Assembly: GCA_020342235.1 (NCBI GenBank) | Contig: CP073217.1 | Span: forward strand, 124,001-188,000 | Direction of reading: 5' to 3' | Source: Saccharomycopsis phalli | Lineage: Eukaryota; Ascomycota; Saccharomycetes; Ascoideales; Saccharomycopsidaceae | DNA length: 64,000 nucleotides | In this document: one piece after another, positions 9,857 to 21,440 of the stretch | How positions within the stretch are numbered: the first letter of the stretch is position 1 | Layout of the letters: the number at the start of each line of letters is the position of its first letter | The notes under the pieces: model-generated | Seen by the model: the letters and a program-made list of their open reading frames with translations, nothing else | Told to the model about the DNA's origin: nothing | Databases searched by the model: none | Made by a program: the position numbers and the translations under genes

Positions 9857-11365
9857 ATGTCTTATGATCACGACGATTTCGACAACAACCCGTTTGCCGA
9901 GCCACAAGAGCAGATTCCAGGCGCCATTGGCGCACCGTCGCCATACAGCGAGCCTGGCGCCGTTCCACCAATGATGGACAAGCAGCAGCAGGAGCTTCCT
10001 GAGCTTCCCCAGGAGCTGGCGGCGGACCTGACCAAGCCGGACTTGACGCTTCTTCCTGAGCGGCGGTCGAAAAAGGGATACCATGTGAGCATCACGGTGA
10101 CGGGCATTGAACGAGTGGGCAAAAAGGACCCGATTGTCAAGTTTGATGCCAAGACAAACTTGCCGAGCTTCAGAGTGCCGCAGTTCAAAGATGTGAGGCG
10201 GTCGTACGGCGAGTTGGAGAAATTCTTTGAGTACTTGAATGGGGCGAACCCCGAGTGCTTTGTGCCGTCGCTCCCCAGTCCCCAGACGAGTTACGGCGCT
10301 GGGCTGAATGAAGACGAATCCGCGTTGATTGTCCGGCTCCAGCGGTGGTTTGACGAGGTGACTGCGAGCCCGCTTCTCATCCGCAACCAGGAGTTTGTCT
10401 ACTTTGTCGAGAACGACTCAGGATACTCTCCTGTGAGCAAGGGCAAAGTCCCAGCATCGGGGCTCAAGCGCAAGACCCTCAAGCAGTTCCAGCCGCCATA
10501 CGACGCGATCCAGGAGTTGGTGGAGTTCCGTCCATATATCAAGGCGATCTACGTCAACACCCAGGCGATGCTGCGGAGTTTCGACCGGCTCACACGACTC
10601 CGAAAAGGATATGGCCTCCACGTCTCTGAGTTAGGAGCCCGGGTCGGCGAGTTGGCGACGTCGGAGGATCTGCATCCGGGCATGGCGAATCTCTGGCGGA
10701 AGTTTGGCAAGTCGTTGGTGGTGTATGGTGACATTGAGGCCGTCAAGTCGGTATATGAAGCTGCACTTCTTGGTGATGAGCTCAGTCAGACTAGTGAGGA
10801 CGCGTATGTGATCAAGGAGCAGCTCACGAACCGGCATTTGCTCATGCGGGAGCTTCTTGCCGCAGAACAGACGACCAAGAGTCGTCATGGCCAAGCGTTG
10901 AAGATCAAGACCAAGCGGTATGAAGACCCGGTGAAAATCGACGCGGTGATTCGCGAGTTGGAAGAAAGCAAGGCTGCAGAGGACTCGCTCCGGACGCGGA
11001 TCCAGCGGGTTTCTGTGAACATGTTGATTGAGAAGGAGGAGGTGTTACTGCGACGTGATTTGCGGCTCCGCGAGGTGCTTCGCGACTATACTGCCAAGAT
11101 CATCGAGACCGAGAGACGGACGTTGAGCCATTTTGAGAAGATGCGCGTTGATGTGCGGCTCGTGGACGAAAACGGTGGACTCAGCCGTTTGGGACGGGAA
11201 AGTTTCCCAAAAGGCGGGCCGCGGAACAGCCAGCGGTATGACGGAGACGATTGGTCGGGCGACCGGAAGCATCGCAGGGAGAATGGCGTGAGCAAGGAGC
11301 CGTTTGTGCTGGAGATTGTGGATGCAAAGAGTGCTGCCTCGCTCTTGGGCACTTCTACGTTTTGA
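9857..11365 (+). CDS. VPS17: retromer sorting nexin Vps17 (PX-BAR)
   Basis: 502 residues from ATG 9857. The start gives MSYDHDDFDNNPFAEPQ, close to the Vps17 N-terminus (DDLDNNPFAEP). A PX domain spans roughly residues 70-190 (YHVSITVTGIERVGKKDPIV ... FFEYL ... PSLPSP), and a BAR coiled-coil region about 205-455 (FRPYIKAIYVNTQAM, HPGMANLWRKFGK, ESKAAEDSLRTRIQRVS). With Vps5 it forms the membrane-bending dimer of retromer, returning cargo from endosome to Golgi. Several CTG codons lie in disordered or surface positions; the one before HPGM sits where fungal homologues often carry Ser or Thr. An in-frame GTG 7 codons upstream is not needed. Confidence 0.92.
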   Translation: MSYDHDDFDNNPFAEPQEQIPGAIGAPSPYSEPGAVPPMMDKQQQELPELPQELAADLTKPDLTLLPERRSKKGYHVSITVTGIERVGKKDPIVKFDAKTNLPSFRVPQFKDVRRSYGELEKFFEYLNGANPECFVPSLPSPQTSYGAGLNEDESALIVRLQRWFDEVTASPLLIRNQEFVYFVENDSGYSPVSKGKVPASGLKRKTLKQFQPPYDAIQELVEFRPYIKAIYVNTQAMLRSFDRLTRLRKGYGLHVSELGARVGELATSEDLHPGMANLWRKFGKSLVVYGDIEAVKSVYEAALLGDELSQTSEDAYVIKEQLTNRHLLMRELLAAEQTTKSRHGQALKIKTKRYEDPVKIDAVIRELEESKAAEDSLRTRIQRVSVNMLIEKEEVLLRRDLRLREVLRDYTAKIIETERRTLSHFEKMRVDVRLVDENGGLSRLGRESFPKGGPRNSQRYDGDDWSGDRKHRRENGVSKEPFVLEIVDAKSAASLLGTSTF

Positions 11366-13532
11366 TGGGGAGTCGAGATTGTGAGGGTCTGAGCACAGGG
11401 TTGTGGTGTATGGACTAGCGGTCGACGAGCGTGATTATGTGAATTGGACCAACATCTGGCAGGGATATCGATGGTACAATGTGTGGAGTGAATAGTGATT
11501 GATGTTTCAGTATGTGTGGAGTGAACGTGTATTGATGTCCCAGTATGTGATTATGGTCAAGTTTGAATTCAGCAACAGTTTGGTAGTAATCAACATAATA
11601 ATACTCAACACAACAGTTGTAAACAGTTGCCTTGGAGCCTAATATCTGGATCTCAGGTTAAAATATCTGGCGACCTTGTGCCATGCTTATATCAATTGAG
11701 CATCATTCATCAATTGAGCATTATTCATCAATTGAGCATCATTGCTCATATCAATTAACTCATTAATTATACTATATTAATTGTGCTCTTGTCAACTGTG
11801 CTCTTTTCAATTGTGCACTTGTCAATTAGACTCATATCAATGGAATACATGGATTCAAAAGGTCCATTTTCATGTACATCAGCCTTTTCAAACATACTTT
11901 ACCATTTTACCCACTTCCGTCCTAGTTACTACAACAGTATACCAACATTGATGTAAAAAGTTACATTTCTTCTGAAGCTACACCATTCCATTGCTTTCTC
12001 ACTTGGCTACGCATTCCACATTTTACAGCATTACAACAAGGACGGCCGGGCAGGTAATCCCTCGGGAGCCTCAAATAGCTATAGAAGTAAATAATATTAC
12101 TATGTTAGTCTCAATTGTGCTCGTCATCGGCAATTGTGCTTCTTTCTGAAATTACCATTTTAAAGTCAAGACCAATCCAATAGGTCTTGGCTTTTCTGAG
12201 TTATCAAGCAAATATTTTAGCTATTTTACCAACTCGTATTCTAGATATTATGTCACAACTGTATTGTGATTGTTGAGATTAATTCAACTGACGTAATTAA
12301 TTTCAATTGATGTAATTAATTTCAACTGACATGATTAATTTCAACTTATGTAATTAATTTCATTGCCCCTCCAATGTTCATACCTTATAATTACAAGCTC
12401 TAGTCAAAGGTTTACATCTCCGTTGCAGGGTTTTCTGTCGACGACTACATGGCCGTCCCTAGTCTTGGATGGCAAAGTATAAATCTCCTCTGGGATCCTA
12501 GTATAGCTATAGCCTTCTATAAATATTATTATAAAAGATTAATTTCGTTACAAGCAGTTGCCAAGATTGAAATGTACATGAACCGTACAAGTTACGAAAT
12601 TGTCCAAAGTGCAAGTCAAGTAGCGGAACTTTATGCCAATGTGATAATTTTTAATTTACACAGAGTATTCATGGCTATGAAGGTTGATTTGACTTGTCGA
12701 GTAATTCATGTACAGAGTATTCTTGGCAATTGATAATTTCTTGGCCATTTTAATTTCTTGGCCATTACGATGAACTTGGTCATGACAACTATTTGGGTCA
12801 TGATTTGTACCATTTTATTCAATATATGTCTTGATTTGTGCCATTTTATTCAATATCCCATCTTGATTTCTGGCTAATTACTGGTTAACCACTAATTATT
12901 TCTGATATTTCTGGCCAATTTCGGCCGCCACGCTTAGTCAGCAGACTGTATCCAGTATTTCAGGACTACGTCATACACACCTCTTGCGATTACTAAGCAT
13001 TTACATACGCAGTCTCCAGCGATTTGGCGCAATGTGAATACGCGAATTTTCAAAGGAATAATTTTATTCAGTTATGCAGATGCTTACTAGCCTCTGACGT
13101 TGTAATTAGGCAGATTATGCTTAAGATTTCAACTACCCAATACCACTCACATGTAGCCATTGATGTATTTTAATTGTACTATGATATTCATACTATGATG
13201 CTCATACTATGATACTATGATGCTCATACTATGATACTATGATGCTCATACTATGATACTATGATACTATGATACTATGATACTATGATACTATGATACT
13301 ATGATACTATGATACTTAAGCCATACTATAATACTTAAGCCAAACTATGATACGTAAACCATAATTCTCATTCATTTATCATACTATGATACATAACCAT
13401 TATTCTCATTCAACTCATGTGCATCCCTAATGTTTGGATGTATTCTCTCCGGGTAACACCCGTGCACCGGGTGGTAAGAAGAAAAATTTTTTTCCTACAT
13501 TTTCTTCTCCAGTGATACACTACTAAAAGAAA
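11366..13532. other. 2.2 kb gene-poor interval between VPS17 and EF-2
   Basis: It holds TCAATTGAGCATCATTCA repeats (about 11690-11760), ATGTAATTAATTTCAACTG repeats (about 12285-12365), a family-R fragment on the minus strand near 12420-12475 (CTGTCGACGACTACATGGCC), and a CTATGATA/ATGCTCATA octamer array (about 13185-13330). A 94-codon frame at 12449-12733 starts inside the R fragment and resembles nothing. Directly before EF-2 is a CT-rich stretch and the sequence AACACCCGTGCACCGGG, possibly promoter elements of this high-expression gene. Confidence 0.65.
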
Positions 13533-16108
13533 ATGGGTAAGTAACAAAGGATACACACACACCAGGAATTGGCTAACAGACAGTTGCATTCACTATTGAG
13601 GAAATCCGTGAGCTCATGGACGTTGTTACCAATGTTCGTAACATGTCTGTGATTGCCCACGTCGATCACGGCAAGTCTACCTTGACGGACTCTTTGGTCC
13701 AAAGAGCAGGTATTATTTCTGCCGCCAAGGCTGGTGAGGCACGGTTCACTGACACCAGAAAGGACGAGCAGGAGAGAGGTATCACCATCAAGTCGACTGC
13801 CATCTCGCTTTACTCGCAAATGTCTGACGAAGACGTGTCTGAGATCAAGCAAAAGACCGTTGGCAACAAGTTCTTGATCAACTTGATCGATTCGCCAGGG
13901 CACGTTGACTTCTCGTCCGAAGTTACTGCCGCTTTGCGTGTTACTGATGGTGCTCTTGTTGTTGTTGACTGTGTTGAGGGTGTGTGTGTGCAAACCGAAA
14001 CCGTGCTTAGACAGTCATTGGGAGAGAGAATCAAGCCAGTTGTCATTGTCAACAAGGTGGACCGTGCGCTTTTGGAGTTGCAGGTCACCAAGGAGGATCT
14101 TTACCAGTCGTTTGCAAGAACCGTTGAGTCTGTGAATGTGATTATTGCGACATATGTTGACAAGTCGCTTGGAGATGTGCAGGTGTTCCCAGACCAAGGT
14201 ACTGTTGCCTTTGGATCTGGATTGCACGGCTGGGCCTTTACTGTGCGTCAATTTGCCACCAGATACGCCAAGAAGTTTGGTGTTGACCGTGAAAAGATGA
14301 TGAAGAGATTGTGGGGAGACTCGTTCTTCAACCCAAAGACCAAGAAGTGGGGTAAGAAGGACCACGACGAAAAGGGAAAGCCATTGGACCGTGCGTTCAA
14401 CATGTTTATTCTCGACCCAATTTTCCGTCTCTTTGCTGCGATTATGAACTTCAAGAAGGACGAGATTCCAACCCTCTTGGAGAAGTTGGAGATCAACCTC
14501 AAGGGTGACGAGAAGGAGTTGGAGGGCAAGGCTCTTTTGAAGGTTGTCATGAGAAAGTTCCTTCCAGCTGCCGATGCTTTGTTGGAGATGATCATCATCC
14601 ACCTTCCATCGCCAGTCACTGCTCAAGCATACCGTGCTGAGACCTTGTATGAGGGACCACAAGACGATGCTGCATGCATTGCCATCAAGAACTGTGACCC
14701 TAAGGCCGATCTTATGTTGTATGTCTCCAAGATGGTGCCAACCTCCGACAAGGGTAGATTCTATGCCTTTGGCCGTGTGTTTGCCGGTACTGTGAGATCT
14801 GGATTGAAGGTCCGGATCCAGGGTCCAAACTACGTTCCAGGATCCAAGGACGATCTCTTCATCAAGGCGATCCAAAGAACCGTGCTCATGATGGGCCGTT
14901 TTGTCGAGCCAATTGACGACTGTCCAGCCGGAAACATTGTTGGTTTGGTGGGTATCGACCAGTTTTTGCTCAAGTCGGGTACTCTTACCACTTCTGACAC
15001 TGCTCACAACTTGAAGGTCATGAAGTTTTCTGTTTCGCCAGTTGTCCAGGTTGCAGTTGAGGTCAAGAACGCCAACGACTTGCCAAAGTTGGTTGAAGGT
15101 CTTAAGCGATTGTCCAAGTCCGATCCATGTGTCGTTACTCTGATCTCCGAGTCGGGTGAGCACATTGTCGCCTGTACCGGTGAGTTGCACTTGGAAATTT
15201 GTCTTTCCGACTTGGAAAACGACCATGCCGGTGTTCCATTGAAGATCTCTCCACCAGTGGTTTCGTACCGTGAAACCGTCGAGGGTACCTCGAGAATGCA
15301 CGCGCTTTCCAAGTCGCCAAACAAGCACAACAGAATCTGGTTGGAGGCCACGCCAATCGAGGAGGAATTGTCTGTTGCCATTGAGTCTGGCAAGGTTTCT
15401 GCCAAGGACGACTTCAAGACCAGAGCCCGTCTCATGGCTGATGAGTTTGGCTGGGACGTCACCGACGCCAGAAAGATCTGGTGTTTTGGTCCAGAGGGTT
15501 CTGGTCCTAACTTGGTGGTTGACCAGACCAAGGCTATCCAGTACTTGAACGAAATCAAGGACTCGGTTGTCGCTGCTTGGCAATGGGCCACCAAGGAAGG
15601 TCCTATCTTTGGTGAGGCAATGAGATCCGTCAGAGTCAACATCATGGACGTCAAGTTGCACACCGATGCCATCCACCGTGGAGGAGGTCAGATCATGCCA
15701 ACCATGCGTCGTGCTTCCTACGCTGCTGTTCTCTTGGCTGAGCCACGTATCCAGGAGCCAGTGTTTTTGGTCGAGATCCAGTGTCCAGAAAACGCCATTG
15801 GAGGTATCTACTCGGTGTTGAACAGAAAGAGAGGCCAGGTCATCTCCGAGGAGCAGCGTCCAGGTACCCCATTGTTTACCGTCAAGGCCTACTTGCCAGT
15901 TAACGAGTCGTTTGGTTTCACCACCGACTTGAGACAGGCCACTGGTGGTCAAGCCTTCCCACAGATGGTGTTTGACCACTGGGCCACTCTCAATGACGAC
16001 CCACTTGACCCATCCAGTAAGTCTGGTACCATTGTCACTGAGTCGAGAAAGAGACGTGGTATGAAGGATGTTGTGCCAGGGTACGAGGAGTACTATGACA
16101 AGTTGTAG
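13533..16108 (+). CDS. EFT1: translation elongation factor 2 (spliced)
   Basis: EF-2 drives ribosomal translocation with GTP in the cytosol. Exon 1 is only ATGG (13533-13536); exon 2 is 13584-16108; the join codes [21 protein letters not shown] and yields 842 residues, the usual yeast length. Seen: G1 AHVDHGKST, switch [16 protein letters not shown], and the diphthamide loop DAIHRGGGQ near the C-terminus, which ends EEYYDKL. Codon choice is strongly biased (TTG Leu, AGA Arg, GGT Gly), as expected of a high-expression gene. There is a single CTG codon (15140-15142) at a position variable in the family. The 703-codon frame on the other strand is a by-product of this bias. The symbol follows S. 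cerevisiae EFT1/EFT2 usage. Confidence 0.97.
13537..13583 (+). other. 47-nt spliceosomal intron in the EF-2 gene
   Basis: 5' site GTAAGT directly after ATGG, branch-type GGCTAACA 11 nt from the end, 3' site ACAG. Removal restores the conserved EF-2 N-terminus, so the intron is well supported despite its small size. Confidence 0.93.
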
Positions 16109-17150
16109 TCTATATGCAGTATACAATTGATTGTTTTTGTAAGCGATTCATGGGTTGTGGTTATGGCATCCATGTGTGATGTATATCGACAGTCAGTGTT
16201 GAAGCTTTGTCACCAGCAGTTTTGCCTTTATCATTCAATTGGTTTTATAAACAAACTTTAATAAAGGCCATCCTGAATTCTATTCACCGCTATTTGGCTC
16301 AGGAAATGGACCTGGCTAGAGCATTTCCTCTACACTAGGTCCTTGTCACGAATTCTGATTCTTGTCAAGGTCTTCATGCTCTCCTTGAAAATCTTATAGA
16401 ATTCTACTCATCTGTGCTGGACCAATAGTTTCTCTTTTTACAGCACGTTAAAAGGGCTACCGTACTACTACCTATGGAGTGACCCAAGTCACCAACAATC
16501 TAGGAAAAGCTCACTGCCTGCCAATGTCGATTCTGTATATTCACCAACGTAGGTTGAAGGTCTCTGTTGAGTTTTCTGTCGACTAAGGACGGTGCCACTA
16601 TGTAGTCGTCGAAAGAAAATCCTTTAAATGGGCAGATACTAAATAATAATTGTAATAAGAAAAAAAGCCCACCCTAATATCTTTATAAACCTGCTCGTCC
16701 TAATTCCTTATAGAGAACCAGGACTTTTCATTTTTAATTGTCATTTCTATCTAACTCTAACTCCCACTACAACTTCCAAGTGGCATAACTTTACATTCCC
16801 CGAGCAATTATCCTTTTCAAGTATAATTAGCCAAGCAAATATATTTCATAGTCCAACAAAGGAGCACCAACGCGTAGAACTTTACAAGGGAATGTGCTGA
16901 TTTCGCATCTGGCAATGAAACGGCGAATCTCCGCTCTGGTTGTGATGGCCCATTGTTTCCTGAGTTTGGAATACCTCTAAACTTGGGCATGATTGGCCGT
17001 GAAATATGTTTGGGGAGGAATTGTCGCAGCTAGGGCACTTTGAATTGCAATCCAAATTAAACTAGTTACTAGTGCTTGATGTCAATCCTTCCACTTGGAA
17101 GTTAATGAGACTACAATTTTCTTTGGACCAGCCAAGGCCTCAGCTAGTAA
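16109..17150 (+). repeat. EF-2 downstream region running into a family-R repeat
   Basis: After 300 bp of unremarkable 3' DNA, family-R-related sequence appears: AAGGACGGTGCCACTATGTA at about 16585 with GTCGAAAGAAAATCC, and a better match to 3240-3460 from about 16920 to 17170. No gene is seen. Confidence 0.6.
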
Positions 17151-17152
17151 GA

Positions 17153-17505
17153 GTGTATCTTTGGCAGTACTAGATTCCCCCATGGAATACGCAGCACACT
17201 TGAAAAGTGTTTGCCAACCAAAAATCAATCGTAAACTCATAGTTTCACGAGCACTGATAGAACATGATTCCTCCACATGATGTGATTCAGCAGTCAAACT
17301 TGGCAACAAGGATGATCAGGTTTATAAAATCAATATAAGCACCAAGCGTCAACAATACAACCGCTCACATTAAATTTTTAATCCCCAGCAACCGAATGAC
17401 GGCTGAAAAGAGTTTTCTTCAACAGTAATGTCGCCTCAAGATGTTCCTGTGTGAAAATATATTCGTCCAATCACCATTTAGAGACAATACATAGCCAAGT
17501 ACAAA
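17153..17505 (+). mobile_element. old, diverged LINE 3' fragment
   Basis: Alignable by eye to the 38558-38927 copy (GGAATACGC, GAAAAGTGTTTGCCAACCAA, AGTTTTCTTCAACAG, GAGACAATACATAGC) but with many substitutions and small gaps. No TAA tail or target duplication remains. It predates the TSD-flanked copies. Confidence 0.65.
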
Positions 17506-17506
17506 T

Positions 17507-17657
17507 GAATATTTTCATTTATATTTCACGACCCAGTACAAAATAAATATTTTCATTTATATTTCACGACCCAGCACAAAATGAATATTTTCATTTATAT
17601 TTCACGACCCAGTACAAAATAAATATCTTCATTTATATTTCACGACCCAGTTTAAGT
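17507..17657. repeat. 38-bp tandem repeat, four copies
   Basis: Unit core ATATTTCACGACCCAGTACA with spacing 38 bp, nearly identical copies. It begins exactly where the old LINE's AT-rich end was, so it may have arisen from that tail. Confidence 0.85.
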
Positions 17658-17756
17658 ATCCAGTCATGATTCACACCAATAACATTTTAAATTGCACTTG
17701 AAATATCAATTCTTCTTTTCAAATATATTTAGTCCAGCTAAATTTCTCCACAAAAC

Positions 17757-18911
17757 TTATAAATCTCTCAGACATTTGCCTTTCTTATTTGGAAAACAGA
17801 ACCTCATCTTGTCTTCAAGTGGAATTTGTGGGGAGCAAGTACCCTTCTCTAGACCTGCCCATTCAATATCACGTTCTACACTATAGACATTCTCACTCAA
17901 CAAATCACCATCCCCTTGTGCCTCAACAAAAAATCTCAAAGAAGAAATGCGGCAATATTTCATTCCGCCAGGTGTCTCGCTAATTACCCCCATGAGAGCC
18001 AAATTTGAGTAACCCTTACCTAAAATTTCTGTAATAGCATTTCTGGTGTAAAATCTCCCGGGCTCAAATTTTCTAAGAACCACTTGTGATGGAAGTGTAT
18101 TTCCGGATGGCATTAGGAACTTTTTAACTGCAGCAATGTAGTCCAAATAAGCCTGTCTCCTTTTAACAACAGACCTGCCAGCGTTCATCATCGATAAGAA
18201 CTTCGTGTTCTGACGATCAGTGAGCTTTTGTTCCGTTTGAAGCTTTTGATTCGCCTGAAGCTTCTTTAATCTTTTGTAAGCCGAATCCAGTGGGATCTTG
18301 GCATCATTGACATTGTAGCAATCTGGGTGGAAGGACGTAAATGAAGGTGCATGCTTTATGGCTTCACGTACTGGTAAACCTTTGTTATCTGACCAAGACC
18401 AGTAGTACTTAATCCAATCATTTCCATCTGATAGGGTGCCGGGTTTGATTGTACTCATCACGTTGTTAACTTGTTGCTCACTTATTTGAAACCTGGTATC
18501 CCGAGTATTTTCCCACAATCCATGGATTCTAGTCAGCTCTTGCTCACTCATGTAATAGTAGGCCAAAATTAATTTCCGGTGTTGTTCGTTATAACATTTA
18601 GCATTCCCACCACTCTTTTTTTTAGAAACACTACAGTCAGTAAAGTCAAATGAAGTGACCTGATTAAAAAGAAAATCAGCATACTTCTCGATCAGCGTGA
18701 AGCCAGAATGACCAAAATCTGGTGTAGCATAATTGGGAGCAGCATAACTGGGAGGAGCAGCAAAACTGGGAGGAGCAGCATAACTGGGAGGAGCAGCATA
18801 ACTGGGAGGAGCAGCATAACTGGGAGGAGCAGCATAACTGGGAGGAGCAGCATGGCTGAGTTCCAAAAAGACTAACGCGAGAAGCAAGTTAAAGATGGCC
18901 GAGATGTTCAT
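17757..18911 (-). CDS. RNase T2-like secreted protein, copy A (APPSYA-repeat variant)
   Basis: 384 residues. Signal peptide MNISAIFNLLLALVFLELSHA, then six APPS(Y/F)A hexapeptides (about residues 22-57), then the shared domain. TRIHGLWENT matches the RNase T2 CAS I motif (IHGLWPD). WIKYYW ... REAIKHAPSFTSFHPDCY aligns without gaps to the CAS II block HEWNKHGTCISTLDPSCY, keeping Glu, Lys, His and the later CY, but with Arg for the first His. The C-terminal part (FYTRNAITEIL, YCRISSLRFFVEAQG, TCSPQ, FCFPNK) follows the T2 order of a helix, C-x-x-x-x-L-x-E/F strand and final Cys. RNase T2 enzymes cut RNA in secretory or extracellular space; whether A is active is uncertain. TATA-bearing promoter shared with B-F. 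Confidence 0.75.
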   Translation of the reverse strand: MNISAIFNLLLALVFLELSHAAPPSYAAPPSYAAPPSYAAPPSYAAPPSFAAPPSYAAPNYATPDFGHSGFTLIEKYADFLFNQVTSFDFTDCSVSKKKSGGNAKCYNEQHRKLILAYYYMSEQELTRIHGLWENTRDTRFQISEQQVNNVMSTIKPGTLSDGNDWIKYYWSWSDNKGLPVREAIKHAPSFTSFHPDCYNVNDAKIPLDSAYKRLKKLQANQKLQTEQKLTDRQNTKFLSMMNAGRSVVKRRQAYLDYIAAVKKFLMPSGNTLPSQVVLRKFEPGRFYTRNAITEILGKGYSNLALMGVISETPGGMKYCRISSLRFFVEAQGDGDLLSENVYSVERDIEWAGLEKGTCSPQIPLEDKMRFCFPNKKGKCLRDL

Positions 18912-19120
18912 TGATGAGTATAATGATCGGTTCTAGTGGCTTATATAGCCGATTTATTTCATCCATGCACAGAGACTCGTTTATAGCCGTGCTGTTTACG
19001 TGTAGTTGCCGTTCCATCTTTCATGTTTTGTGTGGAGGTTTAGGCTCAATATAGGTGTCCATGCTGGTATACTCGATGCTTTTTGCTAGTAATTGGATTT
19101 TTTAGGGTCATTTGTCTATT
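18912..19120 (-). promoter_or_regulatory. conserved promoter of the RNase T2-like family (copy A)
   Basis: Upstream of copy A and alignable with B (23406-23640), C (31560-31725), D (37653-37830), E (56940-57097) and F (59090-59260). Shared elements are TATATAA about 35-45 bp before the ATG, ATGGATGAAATAAA, GGCAATTACACG and a GGAAGATRGAACGG block. The CACGTGA typical of the housekeeping genes is absent. Confidence 0.7.
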
Positions 19121-19420
19121 TAGCATATAATATTCACCATATAGCATGTGCTATACATTTTAGATTATTCATATCATGGTAATATCTTTTCTGCTCTTGT
19201 CAAAAAGTTTTTCTAACCGAGCCTAATGCATAAATGCCAAGCATTCAACGGCACGATAAAGATCGTCATACGGAAAAACGTTGTGCTAAAAGACACTATA
19301 CCATTCATAGATGATAATAATATTTGCTTGTAATTTATAGGCACAAGTAAATGAGATTCGTATTAGGCAGCCTAACAACAAAGGACGACACCACTAAATG
19401 AGATTCTAGAGAAATCTTTA

Positions 19421-20953
19421 ATAATAATAATATTTATTTTTGTATTTAGCTATATATTGTCTCCGGCAATACGGTGATTCGACAGATATATTTTCACTCA
19501 GGAACATCCTGAGGCAGCATTGCTGTTGAAGAAAACCCTTTGTCAACCCTCGTTTGGTTGCTTGGGATTAAAAACTTCAATGGGGGCAGTTATATTGTTG
19601 GTGCTTGGTGCTTGTATGGATTGTGTAAGAAGCCTGGTCACTCTTGTTGTTGAATGTGACCGCTGAATCTCATCATGTGTTGGAGGAATCATATTCCAAC
19701 ACGTTCTGGTAGAACTCAAGGAGTTTGTGGACTGATTTTTGGTCGGCAAACACTTTTCCAAGCGTATTGCGTATGCCATGAGTGGAATCTAATATGTCAT
19801 CAATGCGCGATAGAATTCTAGCTTCTAGGAGCTCTGGACATCGTAGGTCATGTATGATGGAGGGGGAGTGAATCCCGCATCTTTTGCACTTTGGGTCATC
19901 ATTGCCAAATAATTTAAGCAACGATCCGTCTGTGAGGCTCTTTCCGCTGAGTAGTTGTGATGCCAAACTGAGGATTGCCTTGGGGCCTGCAAGTGCTTCC
20001 GTGAGGAGGAGCTTGGTTTTGTCTCGGTGCACTTTGAAAGGAGTGGTGCTGATTTTGCGTGCGTTCCTATAGTGGTTTGGGAATGATTCACTGGTTGAGG
20101 TGATCATTGCTTGCCACTCTTTGGTTGCTGCGTCTGAGGCTATTTTCTTGAGCATCTGGATGCGGGCCCGCCTTGGATCTTGCATCGGTGGCGGGTCGTC
20201 CTCGAGTCGTTGTTCCTCTAGTGCATAATCCGCGCGTTGTTCAAGTAATCGAGCGGCTGCGTCAAACGTTCTGATATCTGGATTGTGGGGGGCTGTTGCC
20301 TGTAACATGTCCTGGATAAGAGGGCGCTTTGGAATTATGATTCTCGTGCTTCCATTGATCGTGGTAGTTTGGAACAAACTTGAGCGGACTGGGTTTTGGC
20401 GTGATGTATTCATGAACCATCTCATAGATTTCATTATTGCCAAGGACTTGAGTAGGATCGTTGGTGGTGGAATACCACTTTCGATATAGATGATCGGGGT
20501 GGACATGGGTCTGAGGAGGCCTAGCGCCAGTCGTAGGATTGAGTTGAATATCACACTGACCTGACCCCATTGGGTTTTTGTCATGCTGTTATAGAACACC
20601 TCGAGTCCATACGATATGACGGGGACTGCGCACGTTTTGAACAATATTATCGTGGTACGTCCCGTGGTTCCTCGTGTCATTCGGCTTAAGTACCTTATTT
20701 GTTCAGCAGTACGGCGCATCTTGGACAATGTTTGTTTTAGATGGCTCCTGAAGCTGAGTCTTGAATCAAGGGTAATGCCTAATAACTTGACCTCGTTTGT
20801 TTCCTCCTTTCGTCCTCCGTTCGGAAGTTGGAGGCTAGATTCACAGTTGGGTAACCGTCTTCGATTCGGGAAGAATCGTATGTATTGTAGTTTCGGGCCA
20901 TAGTCAAAGCTTGTGAAATTCTCTTGACCCCATTGATGGCATTCCTGTAAGCA
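19421..20953 (-). mobile_element. 5'-truncated LINE with 13-bp target-site duplication
   Basis: Minus strand, 1533 bp. It encodes the end of the reverse transcriptase and beyond: LQECHQWGQ, the thumb motif VKLLGITLDSRLSFRSHL, a long helical region, the CCHC-like CKRCGIHSPSIIHDLRC, ending LEYDSSNT; then the 3' UTR and a TAA tail at 19421-19430. AGAGAAATCTTTA at 19408-19420 recurs at 20954-20966. The long frame that reads on to 21055 borrows its first ~34 codons from flanking DNA. ORF2 is open throughout the copy, so it is young. The intact-looking order and the TAA tail recall I/Tad-like non-LTR elements; clade not determined. Confidence 0.93.
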
Positions 20954-21440
20954 AGAGAAATCTTTAAATGGGACAGAAGCTTTCTGCCTGATGTTGAGGA
21001 AATTTAAGAATGAACCTAGGATCATGCGTCTTTTTATAGGCACCCATTGTTTCATGTCGTAATCACCAGTTATTTTAAGTTATGAACTAGGTTGAAAAGT
21101 ACCTGAGATGTCTAATTTAAACAATGACATTTTCATGGGCCAATACATTACCAAAAGTGAGGGTGATAGGTCATGAAAGGTGGTTGGAGAGGAATCTTTA
21201 CAATAGGGGTTCCTGCGATTGTACGTTCGTTTGAATTACGTTATAGTTAGATTAGAATACAAGAAGGACAAGTGCTATCTAAATCAAGCAATCTACTAAC
21301 TATTTTCTAGTTATTATTAACTATAGTAATATTTATTTTTGTATCTAACTATTTATTGTTTGCAGAATCATGGTTATTCGACGAATATACTTTCACTCAG
21401 GAAAATCAAGATGCAGCATTGCTGAAGCAATTCCACATCA
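20954..21440. repeat. family-R flank continuing after the LINE
   Basis: Begins with the second target-site copy and TGGGACAGAAGCTTTCTGCC, the same sequence that is uninterrupted at about 23905-23950. Then sequence related to 38330-38400 and 39640-39760 (GATTGTACGTTCGTTTGAATT) and another worn LINE 3' end near 21320-21430. Confidence 0.65.

Noticed and set aside
12449-12733. 94-codon frame starting with ATG
   Set aside because: It begins inside a family-R fragment and shows no domain, signal or conservation clue.
14015-16126. 703-codon open frame on the minus strand opposite EF-2
   Set aside because: A by-product of strong codon bias in EF-2. The plus strand is the conserved 842-residue protein; the opposite frame has no known features.
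19884-20903. Plus-strand frames across the LINE (for example 20616-20903)
   Set aside because: Shadows of the minus-strand ORF2; the same shadows recur at 29307-29918 because the two LINEs are nearly identical.
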